A DNA stretch of 42,291 bases from Byssovorax sp. (GCA_025362495.1 JANYGI010000046.1:1-42291); one strand, 5' to 3'. Positions 1-9,995 are shown, counted from the first letter of the stretch. The notes: generated by a model not told the origin, from the letters alone. Program-made: numbers and translations.

Positions 1-344
<344 letters not shown>

Positions 345-369
345 GTGGCTCTGGGAAAGAGCGACGCAA

Positions 370-397
370 ACCATACGGCAAGGAGGCGCCACGTCAA
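370..397 (-). promoter_or_regulatory. Sigma-70-type promoter of ssrA
   Basis: On the minus strand TTGACG (397-392) and TATGGT (375-370) are separated by 16 bases. They lie about 26 bases upstream of the mature tmRNA 5' end, as expected for a short leader removed by RNase P. Inferred from consensus only. Confidence 0.6.
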
Positions 398-482
398 GGC
401 CGGCTTGGTGCTCCAGCCTCTTCCGTGACGACAGGGTCAGCCCTCGACGGCCCCCGGCTCCTCGGCTAGAAGCCGACGAACC

Positions 483-764
483 ATGGGCAAAATGATCCAG
501 TGCATCAAGCTCGGCCGCGAGGCCGAGGGGTTGGAAAAGCCGCCGATCAAGGGGCCGCTCGGGCAGCGTGTGTTCGAGAGTGTCTCGAAAGAGGCGTGGA
601 AGCTCTGGCTCGAGCACTCGAAGATCCTCATCAACGAGTACCGGCTCGACCTGATGTCCGAGTCCGGGCAGCGGATCTGGATGACCGAGCTCGAGAAGTT
701 CTTCTTCGGCGAGGGCGCGGCGCTCCCCGCCGAGTTCGTCGCCCCCGAAGCCAAGAAAGACTGA
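483..764 (+). CDS. yggX: Oxidative-damage / Fe(II)-trafficking protein YggX
   Basis: The 93-residue product matches the YggX family in length and along its whole sequence. It has the conserved N-terminal Cys7 in MIQCIKLGREAEGL, the stretch SKEAWKLWLEHSKILINE, and a short acidic-basic tail. Family members are small cytosolic proteins linked to protection of labile iron-sulfur clusters and to iron handling under oxidative stress. The ATG at 483 gives the family-standard N-terminus. The gene runs alone, separated from ssrA (opposite strand) by about 140 bases, and ends 2 bases from the end of the convergent P450 gene. Nothing appears truncated. Confidence 0.95.
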   Translation: MGKMIQCIKLGREAEGLEKPPIKGPLGQRVFESVSKEAWKLWLEHSKILINEYRLDLMSESGQRIWMTELEKFFFGEGAALPAEFVAPEAKKD

Positions 765-766
765 GC

Positions 767-2119
767 TCAGGCCGAGGCGGCTCGCCGCTGCGCGCGCATC
801 GGCAGGCCGCCGCGCGGGCGCAGCGTGATCAGCGGCTCGGTGTCGACGCGGCGCGCGCCCGGGAGTGGATCGAAGCGGAGCCGCTGCGCCAGCGCCGTGA
901 GGACGAGCTGGCCCTCCATCAGCGCGAAGTGGTTGCCGATGCAGACGCGCGACCCCGCGCCGAACGGCATGTACGTTTGACGCTGCATCGCCTTCTCGGC
1001 CGCGGGCGTGAAGCGATCGGGATCGAAGCGATTGGGCTCGGCGAAGTAGCGGCTCGCGCGGTGGATCCCCGCGACGTTGAAGAGCACCATCTGCCCCTTC
1101 GGCACGGCGTGGCCACCCAGGGTGACGTCATGGAGCGCGCGGCGCGCGAAGACGTACACCGGCGGGTAGAGCCGCATGGCCTCCTTCATGATCTGGAGCG
1201 CGTAGGGCAGCTTCGGGAGATCGGCGAGCGTCGGCGAGCGGCCGGCGAGCACGCCGTCGACCTCGGCCTCGAGGCGCGCGCGCACCGCGGGGTACTGCGC
1301 GAGAAGGTAGAACGTCCACGCGAGGGCGTTGGCCGTCGTCTCGTGGCCCGCCAGGACGATGGTCATCGCCTCGTCGCGGACCTGCTTGTCCGTCATCGTG
1401 CTGCCGTCGTCCTCGTCCTGCGCGAGGAGCAACATCGAGAGGAAATCGCCGCGATCCCGGCCGCCTTCGCGGTGCTCGCGGATCATCCCGTAGACGATCT
1501 TGTCGAGCCGATCGATCGACCCCTGGTTGCGACGGTTGCGCGGCGTGGGCCACGTGGGCGGGATCGGAACGAGCGAGCTGAGCGAGCCGATGATGTGCTG
1601 CATCGCCAGCGTGAGCGCCTCGCCGATCTCGGCGGACTCGTGCCCGATCTCGGCGTCGAAGAGCGTCTTGCCCACGATTTCGAGGGTGAGACGCATCATC
1701 GCCTCGGCGACGTCGACCGTCTCGCCGTCGCGCCAAGGCGCCTGCGCGGCCTCGGTGCGGGCGCTGATCTCGGTCGCGTACTCGGCGATGCGCTTCTGCA
1801 CGAAGGCCGGCGCCATCAGCTTGCGCTGCTTGCGGTGCACCGAGCCCTCGCTCGTGAGGAGCCCGTTGCCGAGGAGCGGCCTCCCGAAGACGCTCAATCC
1901 GAAGCCTTTCATGAAGTCGGCGTCCTTCTCGACGAGGGCCTCGTGCGAGATCTCGGCGGACGTCACCAGCACGAGCGGGAAGGCGCCCATGCGCGCGCGG
2001 AGGATCGGCCCGCGGTCCGCGAGGTCCGTGAGGAAGCGGAAGCGATCCTCGCGGTAGCGGAGGATGCTGCCGAAGATCGCGCTGTCGAGGAGGTGGGGAA
2101 TGGCGTTCGAAGGGCTCAT
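767..2119 (-). CDS. Cytochrome P450 monooxygenase
   Basis: The 450-residue protein has all P450 signatures: the I-helix oxygen-activation motif AGHETT (257-262), the K-helix ExxR (Glu313, Arg316), the PERF-region FDPDRF (365-370), and the heme loop FGAGSRVCIG with the thiolate ligand Cys393. There is no N-terminal membrane anchor, so it is a soluble bacterial P450 that needs a separate ferredoxin and reductase; none is encoded here. The ATG at 2119 is preceded by GAGGAAG at a good distance. A lipoprotein gene ends 13 bases upstream on the same strand and may be co-transcribed. The substrate cannot be deduced; the closest feel is of CYP110/CYP102-like hydroxylases of fatty acids or terpenes. 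Confidence 0.95.
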   Translation of the reverse strand: MSPSNAIPHLLDSAIFGSILRYREDRFRFLTDLADRGPILRARMGAFPLVLVTSAEISHEALVEKDADFMKGFGLSVFGRPLLGNGLLTSEGSVHRKQRKLMAPAFVQKRIAEYATEISARTEAAQAPWRDGETVDVAEAMMRLTLEIVGKTLFDAEIGHESAEIGEALTLAMQHIIGSLSSLVPIPPTWPTPRNRRNQGSIDRLDKIVYGMIREHREGGRDRGDFLSMLLLAQDEDDGSTMTDKQVRDEAMTIVLAGHETTANALAWTFYLLAQYPAVRARLEAEVDGVLAGRSPTLADLPKLPYALQIMKEAMRLYPPVYVFARRALHDVTLGGHAVPKGQMVLFNVAGIHRASRYFAEPNRFDPDRFTPAAEKAMQRQTYMPFGAGSRVCIGNHFALMEGQLVLTALAQRLRFDPLPGARRVDTEPLITLRPRGGLPMRAQRRAASA

Positions 2120-2132
2120 GATCTTCCTCGCT

Positions 2133-2876
2133 TCAGGGCAGCTTCGCCGGGCTCGGGATGTCGCCGCCGCCGCGCACGAAGTCGACGACGGCGTTGGCGA
2201 GGCCCTCGTCGGCCTTGACGCATTTGAGGCTCACGTCTCCGCTCGTGGCGCCCTTGCACTCCTTCTTGCGATCGGCGGCGATCTTGCCGATCTTCGCGTC
2301 GTTGAGGAGCGTCTCCTTGATCTTGTCGTCGAGGCTCTTCCACGGGATCTTGGCGTGCTTGGGCGCGGGCGCGGCCTTGGTGGTGACCTCTTCGCCCATG
2401 AGCGACGCGCAGGTGCCGTCCCAGCGAAGGACGTCGTAGCTGCCCGTCGATCCCGACACCTGCATGCCGCCGGTGTCGGCGCTGCGGTGAGCGACGATCA
2501 GCACCTCTTCGTCGAAGACGAGCTTGTCGCTCGAGCTCATGCCGCCCGACGCGTTCCACGCTTCGACGTTCATGCGCAGGTAGCCGCGCGTCCACGGCGT
2601 GCCCTTCTTGAACATGGCGAGCGCCGCGTCGGGGAAGAAGCCCGCGCAGAGGCGCTTCACGAAAGGCTTCGGGGGAAGGCAAACCTTGTCGTCGGTGCCC
2701 GCGCACGCGGAGGGCAGGGAGGTGCTGGGCGCGTCGTCGGGATCGATCGGCGCCGCGCTCGCGACCTCGGGCGCCGCGGTGGCGGTGGGGGGCGGCGCCG
2801 GCGGAGGCTCCTTCGCGCCGCCGCACGCGGCGAGGGTCAGAGAGACGAGGGCCATCGACGCGCAGGCTCGGAGCAT
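2133..2876 (-). CDS. Putative lipoprotein, function unknown
   Basis: A 247-residue protein starting MLRACASMALVSLTLAACGG has a signal peptide ending in a clear lipobox (LAAC). It is followed by a Pro/Ala-rich linker (about residues 22-45) and a globular part with several cysteines (in CAGT, VCLP, RLCAGF, TCAS, ECKG and KCVK). Such Cys pairs suggest disulfides outside the cytoplasm. I do not recognise the domain. The reading frame can be extended upstream to 3131, but those 85 residues are Arg/Ser-rich and overlap the next gene, so the ATG at 2876 just before the signal peptide is chosen. It lies 10 bases downstream of the large kinase gene and may share its transcript. Confidence 0.8.
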   Translation of the reverse strand: MLRACASMALVSLTLAACGGAKEPPPAPPPTATAAPEVASAAPIDPDDAPSTSLPSACAGTDDKVCLPPKPFVKRLCAGFFPDAALAMFKKGTPWTRGYLRMNVEAWNASGGMSSSDKLVFDEEVLIVAHRSADTGGMQVSGSTGSYDVLRWDGTCASLMGEEVTTKAAPAPKHAKIPWKSLDDKIKETLLNDAKIGKIAADRKKECKGATSGDVSLKCVKADEGLANAVVDFVRGGGDIPSPAKLP

Positions 2877-2886
2877 GGAGCGAACG

Positions 2887-5800
2887 CTAGTGGCCGAGGC
2901 CGCCCGCTGCATCAACAATTGCGCGCGCAGCAGTGAGCCGTCGCGCGAGGCGCGGACCCATGACGTTGGGGATCCGCGCCGCCGCCGCGATCGTCGCTTC
3001 GAGCCTGCGGATCGCCTCTCCGGCGTCGCCGCGGCGCAGCGCCGCGAGCGCGCGCGCCTCGAGGACCTCGACGTGCTCTTGACCGAACGAGACCCGCGCC
3101 GAGCGCTCCACGAGGGCGTCCCATGCGGCATCGTCGGCGTCGCTCGTCGCCAGCTCGATCATGGCGCAGAGCACGTCGTCCGAAGGAGAAGGTCGCGCGT
3201 CGGATCGCGACGGCTCGCGCGCCTGCTCCGCGCGGACGCGAGCGGCGGCGTCGCGCGCGCCGACGACGTCGCCGTCGTGGAGGCGGAGGCGCGCCTCGAG
3301 GAGCGTGACGAAGGGCCGGAGCGGGCCGCCGCTGCGCTGCGTTTCCAGGGCGAAGACGCGCGCGATGTGGGGCTCGGCGGCGCGGGGATCGTCCATCAAG
3401 AGCAGGAACTCGGCGAGGTTGAAGTGACCGACCTGCTCGAGGCTGCTCTGGCCGAGCTCGCGGGCGATGGCCGGGACGCGCGCGAAGTCGGAGAGCATGC
3501 CGGCCCGGTCCCCCGCGGTCGCGCGGAGCATGGCGCGGTTGCTCATGCACGGACCGAGGTGGAGCTTGTCGCCGTGAGCCTCGCAGAGGACGATGGCCCG
3601 ATCGAGCGCGGCCTCGGCGTCGGCCACGCGGCCGAGCGCGGGGAGGATGAAGCCCAGCATCAGCAGGGCGACGACGAGCGTCTCGTAGCCGTCGTCGTCG
3701 AGGACCTCGGCCTTCGCCACGGCGCTCTCGAGCAGCGCCGCGGACTCGGCGTGTCGGCCCTGGCGAAGGTGCGCGCGCGCGATCGCGAGGTCGAGGCTGG
3801 CCTCGATCACCGGCGACGTCGCCACGACCGAGCGCGCCCGAGCCCGCGTCGCGAGCGCTTCGGCGGCAGGGAACTCGTCGAGCCAGTCGAGGGCCATCGC
3901 CTCGTCGAGGAGCAGCTCGACCTCCGCCTCGGCGTCGCCGAGCGCGCTCGCCGACTCGCGCGCGATGGTCAGATCGCCGAGCGCGTCGTGGTGGCGCCCG
4001 AGGCGGGATCGCATGCGGCCGCGGCCGCGGAACGCCGCGACTGGAGGCGCCGCCGAGGCCTCGATCGCGCAGGTGTAGAGCCGCTCCGCGTCGAGGTACG
4101 CGTGCTGCGTGCGCGCGCGCTCGGCCAGCGTGAGGTACGCGCCCTCGGCGATCGATCCGAAGCCCGCGGCCGCGGCATGGTGCGCGATCTGGGCGAGCCG
4201 GCGATCCTCGGCGACGCCGATCGCGTCGCGGTAAAACTCGAACGTCGCGCGGTGGATCCGCGCGCGCAGCGGGGCCGGCGTCGCCTGGGCGATGGCCTCG
4301 CGCACCAGCGCGTGACGGAAGCCGACGCGCCCGCGATGATCGCGCCCGAGCACGCCGGCCGCGACGAGCCGCTGCGTCCCGATGCTGGCCACGAGCGGCA
4401 GCTCGGCGGCCTCACCGTGCTGATCGAGGCGCCGGAGCACGCCCTCGACCTCGGCGATCGCCACGTCGGCGCCGAGCAGCGCGATCAGGCGCGCGTGGGC
4501 CCGGAGCGCCGGGGCGAGGGCGTCGAGCTCGCCGTGAGCGAGCCAGTCGAGGAGCGACCGATCGGGGAGGCGATCGAGCTCGTCGGTGGCGAGATACCAG
4601 GCGTTTTCAGGGAGATTTCGGCGGACGATCCCGTCGCGCACCAGGCCGCGCGTCAGCTCGACGATCAGCAGCGGCACCGCGTGCGCGCGCTCGACGAGCC
4701 GGCGCAACACGGCCGCAGGGATGCCCTCGGCGGGCGCGAGCAGGCGACGGCACAGGGCCTCGGCGCTCGCGGGATCGAGGGGCCCGAGCCGATGAACCGT
4801 GTGCTTCGTGGCGCGGTCGCCCCACGCCGGATGGGCCTCCGCGAACGAGGGGCGACCGAGCGCGCAGATCCACAGAGGCGCGTTCGCCTCGGCCAGCGCC
4901 GCGTAGTCGAGCGCCGCCAGCGTCGGCTCCTCGGCGAACTGCGCGTCGTCGAGGACCACGAACAGCGGCGCCTGCGCGGCTCGACGGCGCAAGGCCTCGC
5001 CCGCGGCCGCCGTCAGCGCCGAGCGGAGCGCGCCCGGCGCCGTGCGCAGCGGCTTGAGCTCGGGCGCGTCGGCCGGCAGCCACCCGAGCGCGAGCGCGAG
5101 GATCGGCTCGATTTCAGGGATTTTTGTGCCGATCACGTCGTCGGTCGGTCGCGCCGCCGGCAGGCCGAGCGCGCGCTGCAGCAGCTCGCGCAGCGTGCGA
5201 TCGACGCCGCCCGTCGCGGGATCGCGCGCCCGCAGCTCGATCACCTGCGCCCGCGGATCGATCGCTCGCAGCCGCTGGATCAAGGCCCGCGCGAGGTGGC
5301 TCTTGCCGTTGCCCGCCTCGCCGACGATGCCCGTCACCGTGGCGGGCCCGCCGGCGCTGACGCTCGACGCTTCATCGACGAGCGTGTCGAGCAGCCGCTC
5401 GCGCCCCACGATCCACTCGGGCCCGGCGTCGGTGTCGCCCGCGGGAGGCAGCATGCTCCCGCCGACGAGCCGCGCGCGCCCGCCCGGGAGCGGCGTCGAG
5501 AGCGCGCCCGGCAGCAGCGCCGCGACCGCCGCGGTGAGGCACACGCCGCGCGGATCGTCGACGATCGGATACCGATCGTGGCGCGCGAAGAGCAGGCTGA
5601 GAAAGCGCGGGGAGCCGTCGCGGCGCGTCCGCACCGACACCAGCGCGAGATCGACCAGCGCGCGCTCGCAGGTCCCGCGGCGACAGAGCTCGGCCGCGGC
5701 GCGGACAGCGCGGCGCGCAGGGTTCTCGCCGACCTCGTGCGCGTACACGCCCACGTAGCGTCGGCCCGAAGCGTGGGCGAGCTGCGCGCCCAGCGACGCG

Positions 5801-6924
5801 AGCTGCTGGCGCACGGCGACCACGTCGGCGTCGCTCTCGAAGAAGAGCAGCCCCACGCGGCGCCGCTCGCTCGGGACCACGACCCCGGGCGGCTCGGTGT
5901 CGCCGGCGCTCGTCGTCGGCGCGTCGCGCGCCCCCGACGCCGCGAACGCCGCGCTCAGCGCCACGCGGAGCTCCTCGGCGCTGGCGAACCGTTCGGACCG
6001 CTCTTTCGCGAGGCAACGCAGCACGATCGCCTCGACCTGCGGCGGGGCCGCGACGGCATCGACGAGGCGCGGCGGACGCCGATCGAGGTGACACTGGCGC
6101 ACCACCGCTGGCGGCCCCCAGAAGGGCGGACGGCCCGCGAGCAGCTCGTAAAGCATGATCCCCACCGCGTAGAGATCCGACCGCGCGTCGACGCCGCCGA
6201 GGCCCGCGCACTGCTCGGGCGACATGTACTCGGCGGTGCCGGCGATCATCCCCTCGGCGGTGCGATCCGCCTCGACCTCCACGCGCATCACCAGGCCGAA
6301 GTCGACCAGCGTCACCTGCCCGGCGTCGTCGACGAGCACGTTCTCGGGCTTGAGATCGCGGTGCACGTAGCCGCGCGCGTGCACCGCCGCGAGCGCGTCG
6401 AGCATCGCCGCAGCGAGCGCCGCGATCTCGACGAGGGGCATCGGCTCGGCCCGCGCCACCAGGCGATCGGCGAGCGTCGGCGCGTCCACGTGCTCCATCA
6501 CCAGGTAGAGCGAGCCGTCGTCGAGCCGCCCCACCGCGTGGAGCACGGGGACGTGCGGCGCCCCGATCGATCGCAGCGCCCCGAGCTCCTGCACGAGGCG
6601 CCGCCCAGCGGTCGCGTCGTCGTGGTGGGCGAGCTTGATCGCCACCGGGAGCTGGTCGTCCTCGCGCACCGCTGCGAACACCTCGCCGAAGCCGCCGCGC
6701 CCGAGGACGCCGCGCGTCTCGTAGCCTGGAAATACCGGGGTCCGGCGCGTGTCCGTCGCGGGGTGGGCTCGCTCCGACGTGGCGACTCCGGGGATCGGTC
6801 CGTGCACCGCGCAGCCTGGATCCGCGCGCGCCGCCCGCCGTCCACACGCCGGACAGCGGCGCTGCGCGGGCGCGATCGTCACCTCTGTCGACGCGTCGAC
6901 AGCCGCGCGAACGGGTTGATTCAT
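2887..6924 (-). CDS. Ser/Thr protein kinase fused to AAA ATPase and TPR-like region
   Basis: A 1345-residue cytosolic signalling protein. Order: a small Cys motif (CPAC at 24-27, then C38 and H41), a complete Hanks kinase (Gly loop GRGGFGEV near 75-82, Lys97, HRDLKPEN at 188-195, DFG 209-211, EYMSPEQ 232-238), a region at about 354-475 resembling a degenerate nucleotidyl-cyclase homology domain, then an AAA/STAND-type ATPase with Walker A GEAGNGKS (535-542) and Walker B LFVVLDDAQ. The C-terminal 500 residues are Ala/Leu-rich helical pairs of TPR type. This resembles PknK/guanylate-cyclase-linked kinases common in myxobacteria. The first in-frame start is a GTG at 6960, but the ATG at 6924 is preferred. 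It is divergent from a second kinase gene at 7152. The target is unknown. Confidence 0.93.
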   Translation of the reverse strand: MNQPVRAAVDASTEVTIAPAQRRCPACGRRAARADPGCAVHGPIPGVATSERAHPATDTRRTPVFPGYETRGVLGRGGFGEVFAAVREDDQLPVAIKLAHHDDATAGRRLVQELGALRSIGAPHVPVLHAVGRLDDGSLYLVMEHVDAPTLADRLVARAEPMPLVEIAALAAAMLDALAAVHARGYVHRDLKPENVLVDDAGQVTLVDFGLVMRVEVEADRTAEGMIAGTAEYMSPEQCAGLGGVDARSDLYAVGIMLYELLAGRPPFWGPPAVVRQCHLDRRPPRLVDAVAAPPQVEAIVLRCLAKERSERFASAEELRVALSAAFAASGARDAPTTSAGDTEPPGVVVPSERRRVGLLFFESDADVVAVRQQLASLGAQLAHASGRRYVGVYAHEVGENPARRAVRAAAELCRRGTCERALVDLALVSVRTRRDGSPRFLSLLFARHDRYPIVDDPRGVCLTAAVAALLPGALSTPLPGGRARLVGGSMLPPAGDTDAGPEWIVGRERLLDTLVDEASSVSAGGPATVTGIVGEAGNGKSHLARALIQRLRAIDPRAQVIELRARDPATGGVDRTLRELLQRALGLPAARPTDDVIGTKIPEIEPILALALGWLPADAPELKPLRTAPGALRSALTAAAGEALRRRAAQAPLFVVLDDAQFAEEPTLAALDYAALAEANAPLWICALGRPSFAEAHPAWGDRATKHTVHRLGPLDPASAEALCRRLLAPAEGIPAAVLRRLVERAHAVPLLIVELTRGLVRDGIVRRNLPENAWYLATDELDRLPDRSLLDWLAHGELDALAPALRAHARLIALLGADVAIAEVEGVLRRLDQHGEAAELPLVASIGTQRLVAAGVLGRDHRGRVGFRHALVREAIAQATPAPLRARIHRATFEFYRDAIGVAEDRRLAQIAHHAAAAGFGSIAEGAYLTLAERARTQHAYLDAERLYTCAIEASAAPPVAAFRGRGRMRSRLGRHHDALGDLTIARESASALGDAEAEVELLLDEAMALDWLDEFPAAEALATRARARSVVATSPVIEASLDLAIARAHLRQGRHAESAALLESAVAKAEVLDDDGYETLVVALLMLGFILPALGRVADAEAALDRAIVLCEAHGDKLHLGPCMSNRAMLRATAGDRAGMLSDFARVPAIARELGQSSLEQVGHFNLAEFLLLMDDPRAAEPHIARVFALETQRSGGPLRPFVTLLEARLRLHDGDVVGARDAAARVRAEQAREPSRSDARPSPSDDVLCAMIELATSDADDAAWDALVERSARVSFGQEHVEVLEARALAALRRGDAGEAIRRLEATIAAAARIPNVMGPRLARRLTAARAIVDAAGGLGH

Positions 6925-7151
6925 CCCGACGTCACAGCGCCGGCTCGGAGTGGATCCCACGATTCATCGGCGGCTCACGGGAAGAGGCCATTCCGTACGG
7001 TCCGCGCGAGGATCGCGCTGGAGAACGAGCAGGAGAGTCGATAGGCTACACGCAATTCACCGGGGGCCGCATCGGGCAAAGCACGCTCTCTCGACGCCCG
7101 GAAGCGGGGCTGTCGGTCGGGCGCCGGCGGAGGTGCGTCGACATCGAAACC

Positions 7152-8588
7152 ATGGCGCAAGTCCGCGAAACACAGGCCATTTTGCCGTGGGAAACCTCGC
7201 TCCCCGCGGGCGAGTTGATCCCTGGCGACACCGTCGGTGAGTACCTGATCGAGAGCCTCGTCGCGCAGGGCGGCTGCGGCACGGTCTACGTGGCTCGCCG
7301 CGGCGCGCGCGAGAAGCGGGTGGCGATCAAGGTCCTTCGCGGCGCTCTCGCGTCGTCGCCGCGCATGGTCGAGCGCTTCGTGCGCGAGGTCGATCTCGTC
7401 AACCTCCTCCGGCACCCCAGCATCGTCGAGATCCACGAGCTCGGGCAGCTCGCCGACGGCCGCCCGTACTACGCGATGGAGCTCCTCGAAGGCGCGACGC
7501 TCGACGCCATCCTCCGCGCCGAAGGGCGCATGCCGCCGGCCGAGGCGCTGGAGATCCTGGAGCCGGTCTGCAGCGCGCTCCGGGCCGCGCACGCCGCGGG
7601 GATCGTTCATCGCGACGTGAAGGCGAGCAACATCTTCCTCTCGCGAACGGGCGGCGCCGCGGGCATCAAGCTCCTCGATTTCGGCATCGCCAAGCTCACC
7701 GATCCCGGGCATCGCGCCGCCGGCCTCACCACGTTCGGTCACCCCGTGGGCACGCCGACGGCGATGGCGCCCGAGCAGATCCTGGGCGAGCCGCTCGACG
7801 AGCGCGTCGACATCTATGCGCTCGGCGTGCTGCTCCATCGCATGCTCGTGGGCCTCCTCCCGTTCCGCTCGGAGGACGCGCTCGAGCTCGCCCGCCAGCA
7901 CCTGGAAGATCCCGCGCCGCGCCCGAGCCGCACCGCGCCGCTGTCGCCGGCGATCGACGACGTCGTCCTGAAATGCCTGGAAAAGCGGCCCGAGCAGCGC
8001 TTCGACTCGGTGAAGAGCTTCCTGCGCGCGCTGCGCCTCGCCGCGGGCGCGCCCGCCGTCGACAGCGTCGTCGAGCCCGCGGCCGCGACGACGATGCGCG
8101 CCGCCGGCATCTGCGTCGAGGTCTTCGCCGCGAGCCCCGACGACGATCTCGACGACGCGATGGCCGACGACTTCGGGAGCATCCTCGACCTCGCCGAAGA
8201 CGTCCTCGTCGCCCGCGGGTTCAGCGTCGTCGTGGTCAGCGGCAACGCGATCCTCGCGGCGCGCGTCCTCGAAGGCGATCACGATCCCGGCTTCGATCAC
8301 CAGCGCGCGCTGGAGATCGGCGAGGCGGTCCACCTCACGATCGAGCGGCGCCCCGGCGCTGATCACCGCGCCCGCGTCGCGACCTGCGTGCACGTGGACG
8401 ACGCGCTCGTGCGCGGCGTCACGCCGCTCGAAATCGTCGGCGGCGGCATCGTTCGCATCGCCTCCTGGGCGCCGCCCTCGACGGCGTGGGGCCTCTTCGC
8501 GACGCCATGCGCCTTCGTCGGCGTGGTGGGCTTCGACGCAACGACAGAGCCTGGCCAGCTCGCGATGCGCGTCCGCTCACGCGAATGA
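7152..8588 (+). CDS. Ser/Thr protein kinase with degenerate cyclase-like C-terminus
   Basis: The 478-residue protein has a Hanks-type kinase in residues 30-295: Gly loop QGGCGTVY (39-46), catalytic-pair Lys60, HRDVKASN (153-160), DFG (176-178) and APEQ (206-209). All catalytic residues are present. There is no transmembrane segment, so it is cytosolic. Residues 318-478 form a separate domain whose pattern (a strand, a long helix, GFSVVVVSG, HLTIERRP, then IVRIASWAPPS and AT) is like the degenerate cyclase-homology tails seen in many myxobacterial kinases; no metal-binding Asp pair is evident. The ATG at 7152 begins MAQVRETQA. A 227-base region separates it from the divergent ATPase-kinase gene, and the two could share regulation. 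Confidence 0.92.
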   Translation: MAQVRETQAILPWETSLPAGELIPGDTVGEYLIESLVAQGGCGTVYVARRGAREKRVAIKVLRGALASSPRMVERFVREVDLVNLLRHPSIVEIHELGQLADGRPYYAMELLEGATLDAILRAEGRMPPAEALEILEPVCSALRAAHAAGIVHRDVKASNIFLSRTGGAAGIKLLDFGIAKLTDPGHRAAGLTTFGHPVGTPTAMAPEQILGEPLDERVDIYALGVLLHRMLVGLLPFRSEDALELARQHLEDPAPRPSRTAPLSPAIDDVVLKCLEKRPEQRFDSVKSFLRALRLAAGAPAVDSVVEPAAATTMRAAGICVEVFAASPDDDLDDAMADDFGSILDLAEDVLVARGFSVVVVSGNAILAARVLEGDHDPGFDHQRALEIGEAVHLTIERRPGADHRARVATCVHVDDALVRGVTPLEIVGGGIVRIASWAPPSTAWGLFATPCAFVGVVGFDATTEPGQLAMRVRSRE

Positions 8589-8660
8589 CGGCGAGAAGCG
8601 GTTGACACGACACCTGGAGAAGCGGACGCTCCCGCGCTCCAGATCGCGGTGAGGGCATCC

Positions 8661-9791
8661 ATGCGCTTTCTTCCCGGACTCGACGTATCCAGCCACGGCA
8701 CATCGCCCCGCGGCGCGCGCCCGATCCATGCGGCGTTTGCCGCGGTGCTCGCGCTGGCCGTCAGCGGCGCCGCGTGCGGATCGTCCGGGCAAACCATCGA
8801 TGAGGCCGCCTCGGGCACCACCGGGGGCGTGATCACCGGCGCAGGCGGCGGCCCTCAGGCCACCTCCACGGCCGTCACCACCGGTGCTGGCGTCGGCGGC
8901 GAGGGTGGCAGCGGCGGAATGGACCCGGGCGCCCCGTATCCCTTCGTCTTCGCTCACGGCTTCTTCGGCTTCGAGAAGTTCGCCGGGGCCGATTTCCTCA
9001 CCTACTATTACAAGGTCAAGGAGACGCTCGCCCAGCAGGGCGAGGTCATCGATACCCCCTCTGTCGATCCCTTCAACGACTCCGAGTATCGCGGCACGCA
9101 GCTCATCGCCCGGATCGAGACGTTCCTCGCCACGACCGGGGCGAAGAAGGTCAACATCATCGCTCACTCGCAGGGTGGCCTCGACGCCCGCTTCGTCGCC
9201 CACGAGCGGCCCGATCTCGTGGCCTCCGTCGTCACCATCGCCACGCCGCACCAGGGCACGCCCGTCGCCGACGTGGCCATGAAGCTCCTCGGCGACCCCA
9301 ACGCGGCCAAGATCATCGACGATCTCGGCAAGCTGCTCGGCGCGCCGCTCTACGACCAGATTGGCAATCAGACCAGCGTCACCAAGCCGCTCCAGCTCTT
9401 CTCTACGGCCGGCATCGCCGCCTTCAACGCCAAGTACCCCGACGCGCCCGGCGTCTTCTACGCGTCAATCGCCGGCCGCTCGTCCTACCACGCCTCCGAC
9501 AACGACTGCGCGGGCGATCTCCAGCTCCAGTTCATGACGCAGTGGAACAAGAAGCTCGATCCCGTCGATCCGCTCCTCGGCGCCACCTCTTTCTTGCTCG
9601 GATCCAGCGCGAACGACGGCCTCGTCGGCGACAAATCGGCCCACTGGGGCGAGTTCTGGGGCTGTGTCCCCGCCGACCACCTGGACGAGATTGGCCAGCT
9701 CTTCGGCGATGGCCCCGGCCTCGGCAACGACTGGGACCACCTGAAGTTCTATTCACTGCTGGTGAAGTACATCCGCGAGCGCGGCTTCTGA
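8661..9791 (+). CDS. Secreted triacylglycerol lipase (family I-like)
   Basis: A 376-residue alpha/beta-hydrolase. An N-terminal signal peptide ends near VSGAAC39 (a weak lipobox) and is followed by a Gly/Thr-rich linker (40-88). The catalytic domain opens with FVFAHGFFGFEKFAG (oxyanion loop), has nucleophile Ser170 in AHSQGG, Asp319 in NDGLV and His340 in DHLDEIGQ. That arrangement, including the DHLDEI segment near the bound calcium, matches Burkholderia/Pseudomonas family I lipases, which hydrolyse long-chain triglycerides. Those enzymes need a Lif foldase; none is encoded in this window. The ATG at 8661 has GAGGG 6 bases upstream and directly precedes the signal peptide, so an upstream GTG (8649) is rejected. 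Likely monocistronic. Confidence 0.9.
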   Translation: MRFLPGLDVSSHGTSPRGARPIHAAFAAVLALAVSGAACGSSGQTIDEAASGTTGGVITGAGGGPQATSTAVTTGAGVGGEGGSGGMDPGAPYPFVFAHGFFGFEKFAGADFLTYYYKVKETLAQQGEVIDTPSVDPFNDSEYRGTQLIARIETFLATTGAKKVNIIAHSQGGLDARFVAHERPDLVASVVTIATPHQGTPVADVAMKLLGDPNAAKIIDDLGKLLGAPLYDQIGNQTSVTKPLQLFSTAGIAAFNAKYPDAPGVFYASIAGRSSYHASDNDCAGDLQLQFMTQWNKKLDPVDPLLGATSFLLGSSANDGLVGDKSAHWGEFWGCVPADHLDEIGQLFGDGPGLGNDWDHLKFYSLLVKYIRERGF

Positions 9792-9995
9792 TTCGCACGG
9801 CGCGGGGTGGTCGCGCTCCGACCGCGCCGTGAAGCCGCTCGTCTCTCGCTCTTGATCTCGATCCCGGGCGGGGCCGGACGTTCACGCGTCCAGGACTGGC
9901 ACGCTCATCGTCACGGCGACTCCGGCGCCCGACGCGCGGCCGCGAATTTTTCTCTCGACAGGCGGCGCCTCTCCACCGACCCTTTCGCCGCGATC

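Noticed and set aside
2599-7044. Very long plus-strand open frame (about 1480 codons) opposite the large kinase
   Set aside because: It is rich in Arg, His, Glu and Ala without domains, as expected for the antisense of GC-rich coding DNA; the minus-strand frame has clear kinase and Walker motifs.
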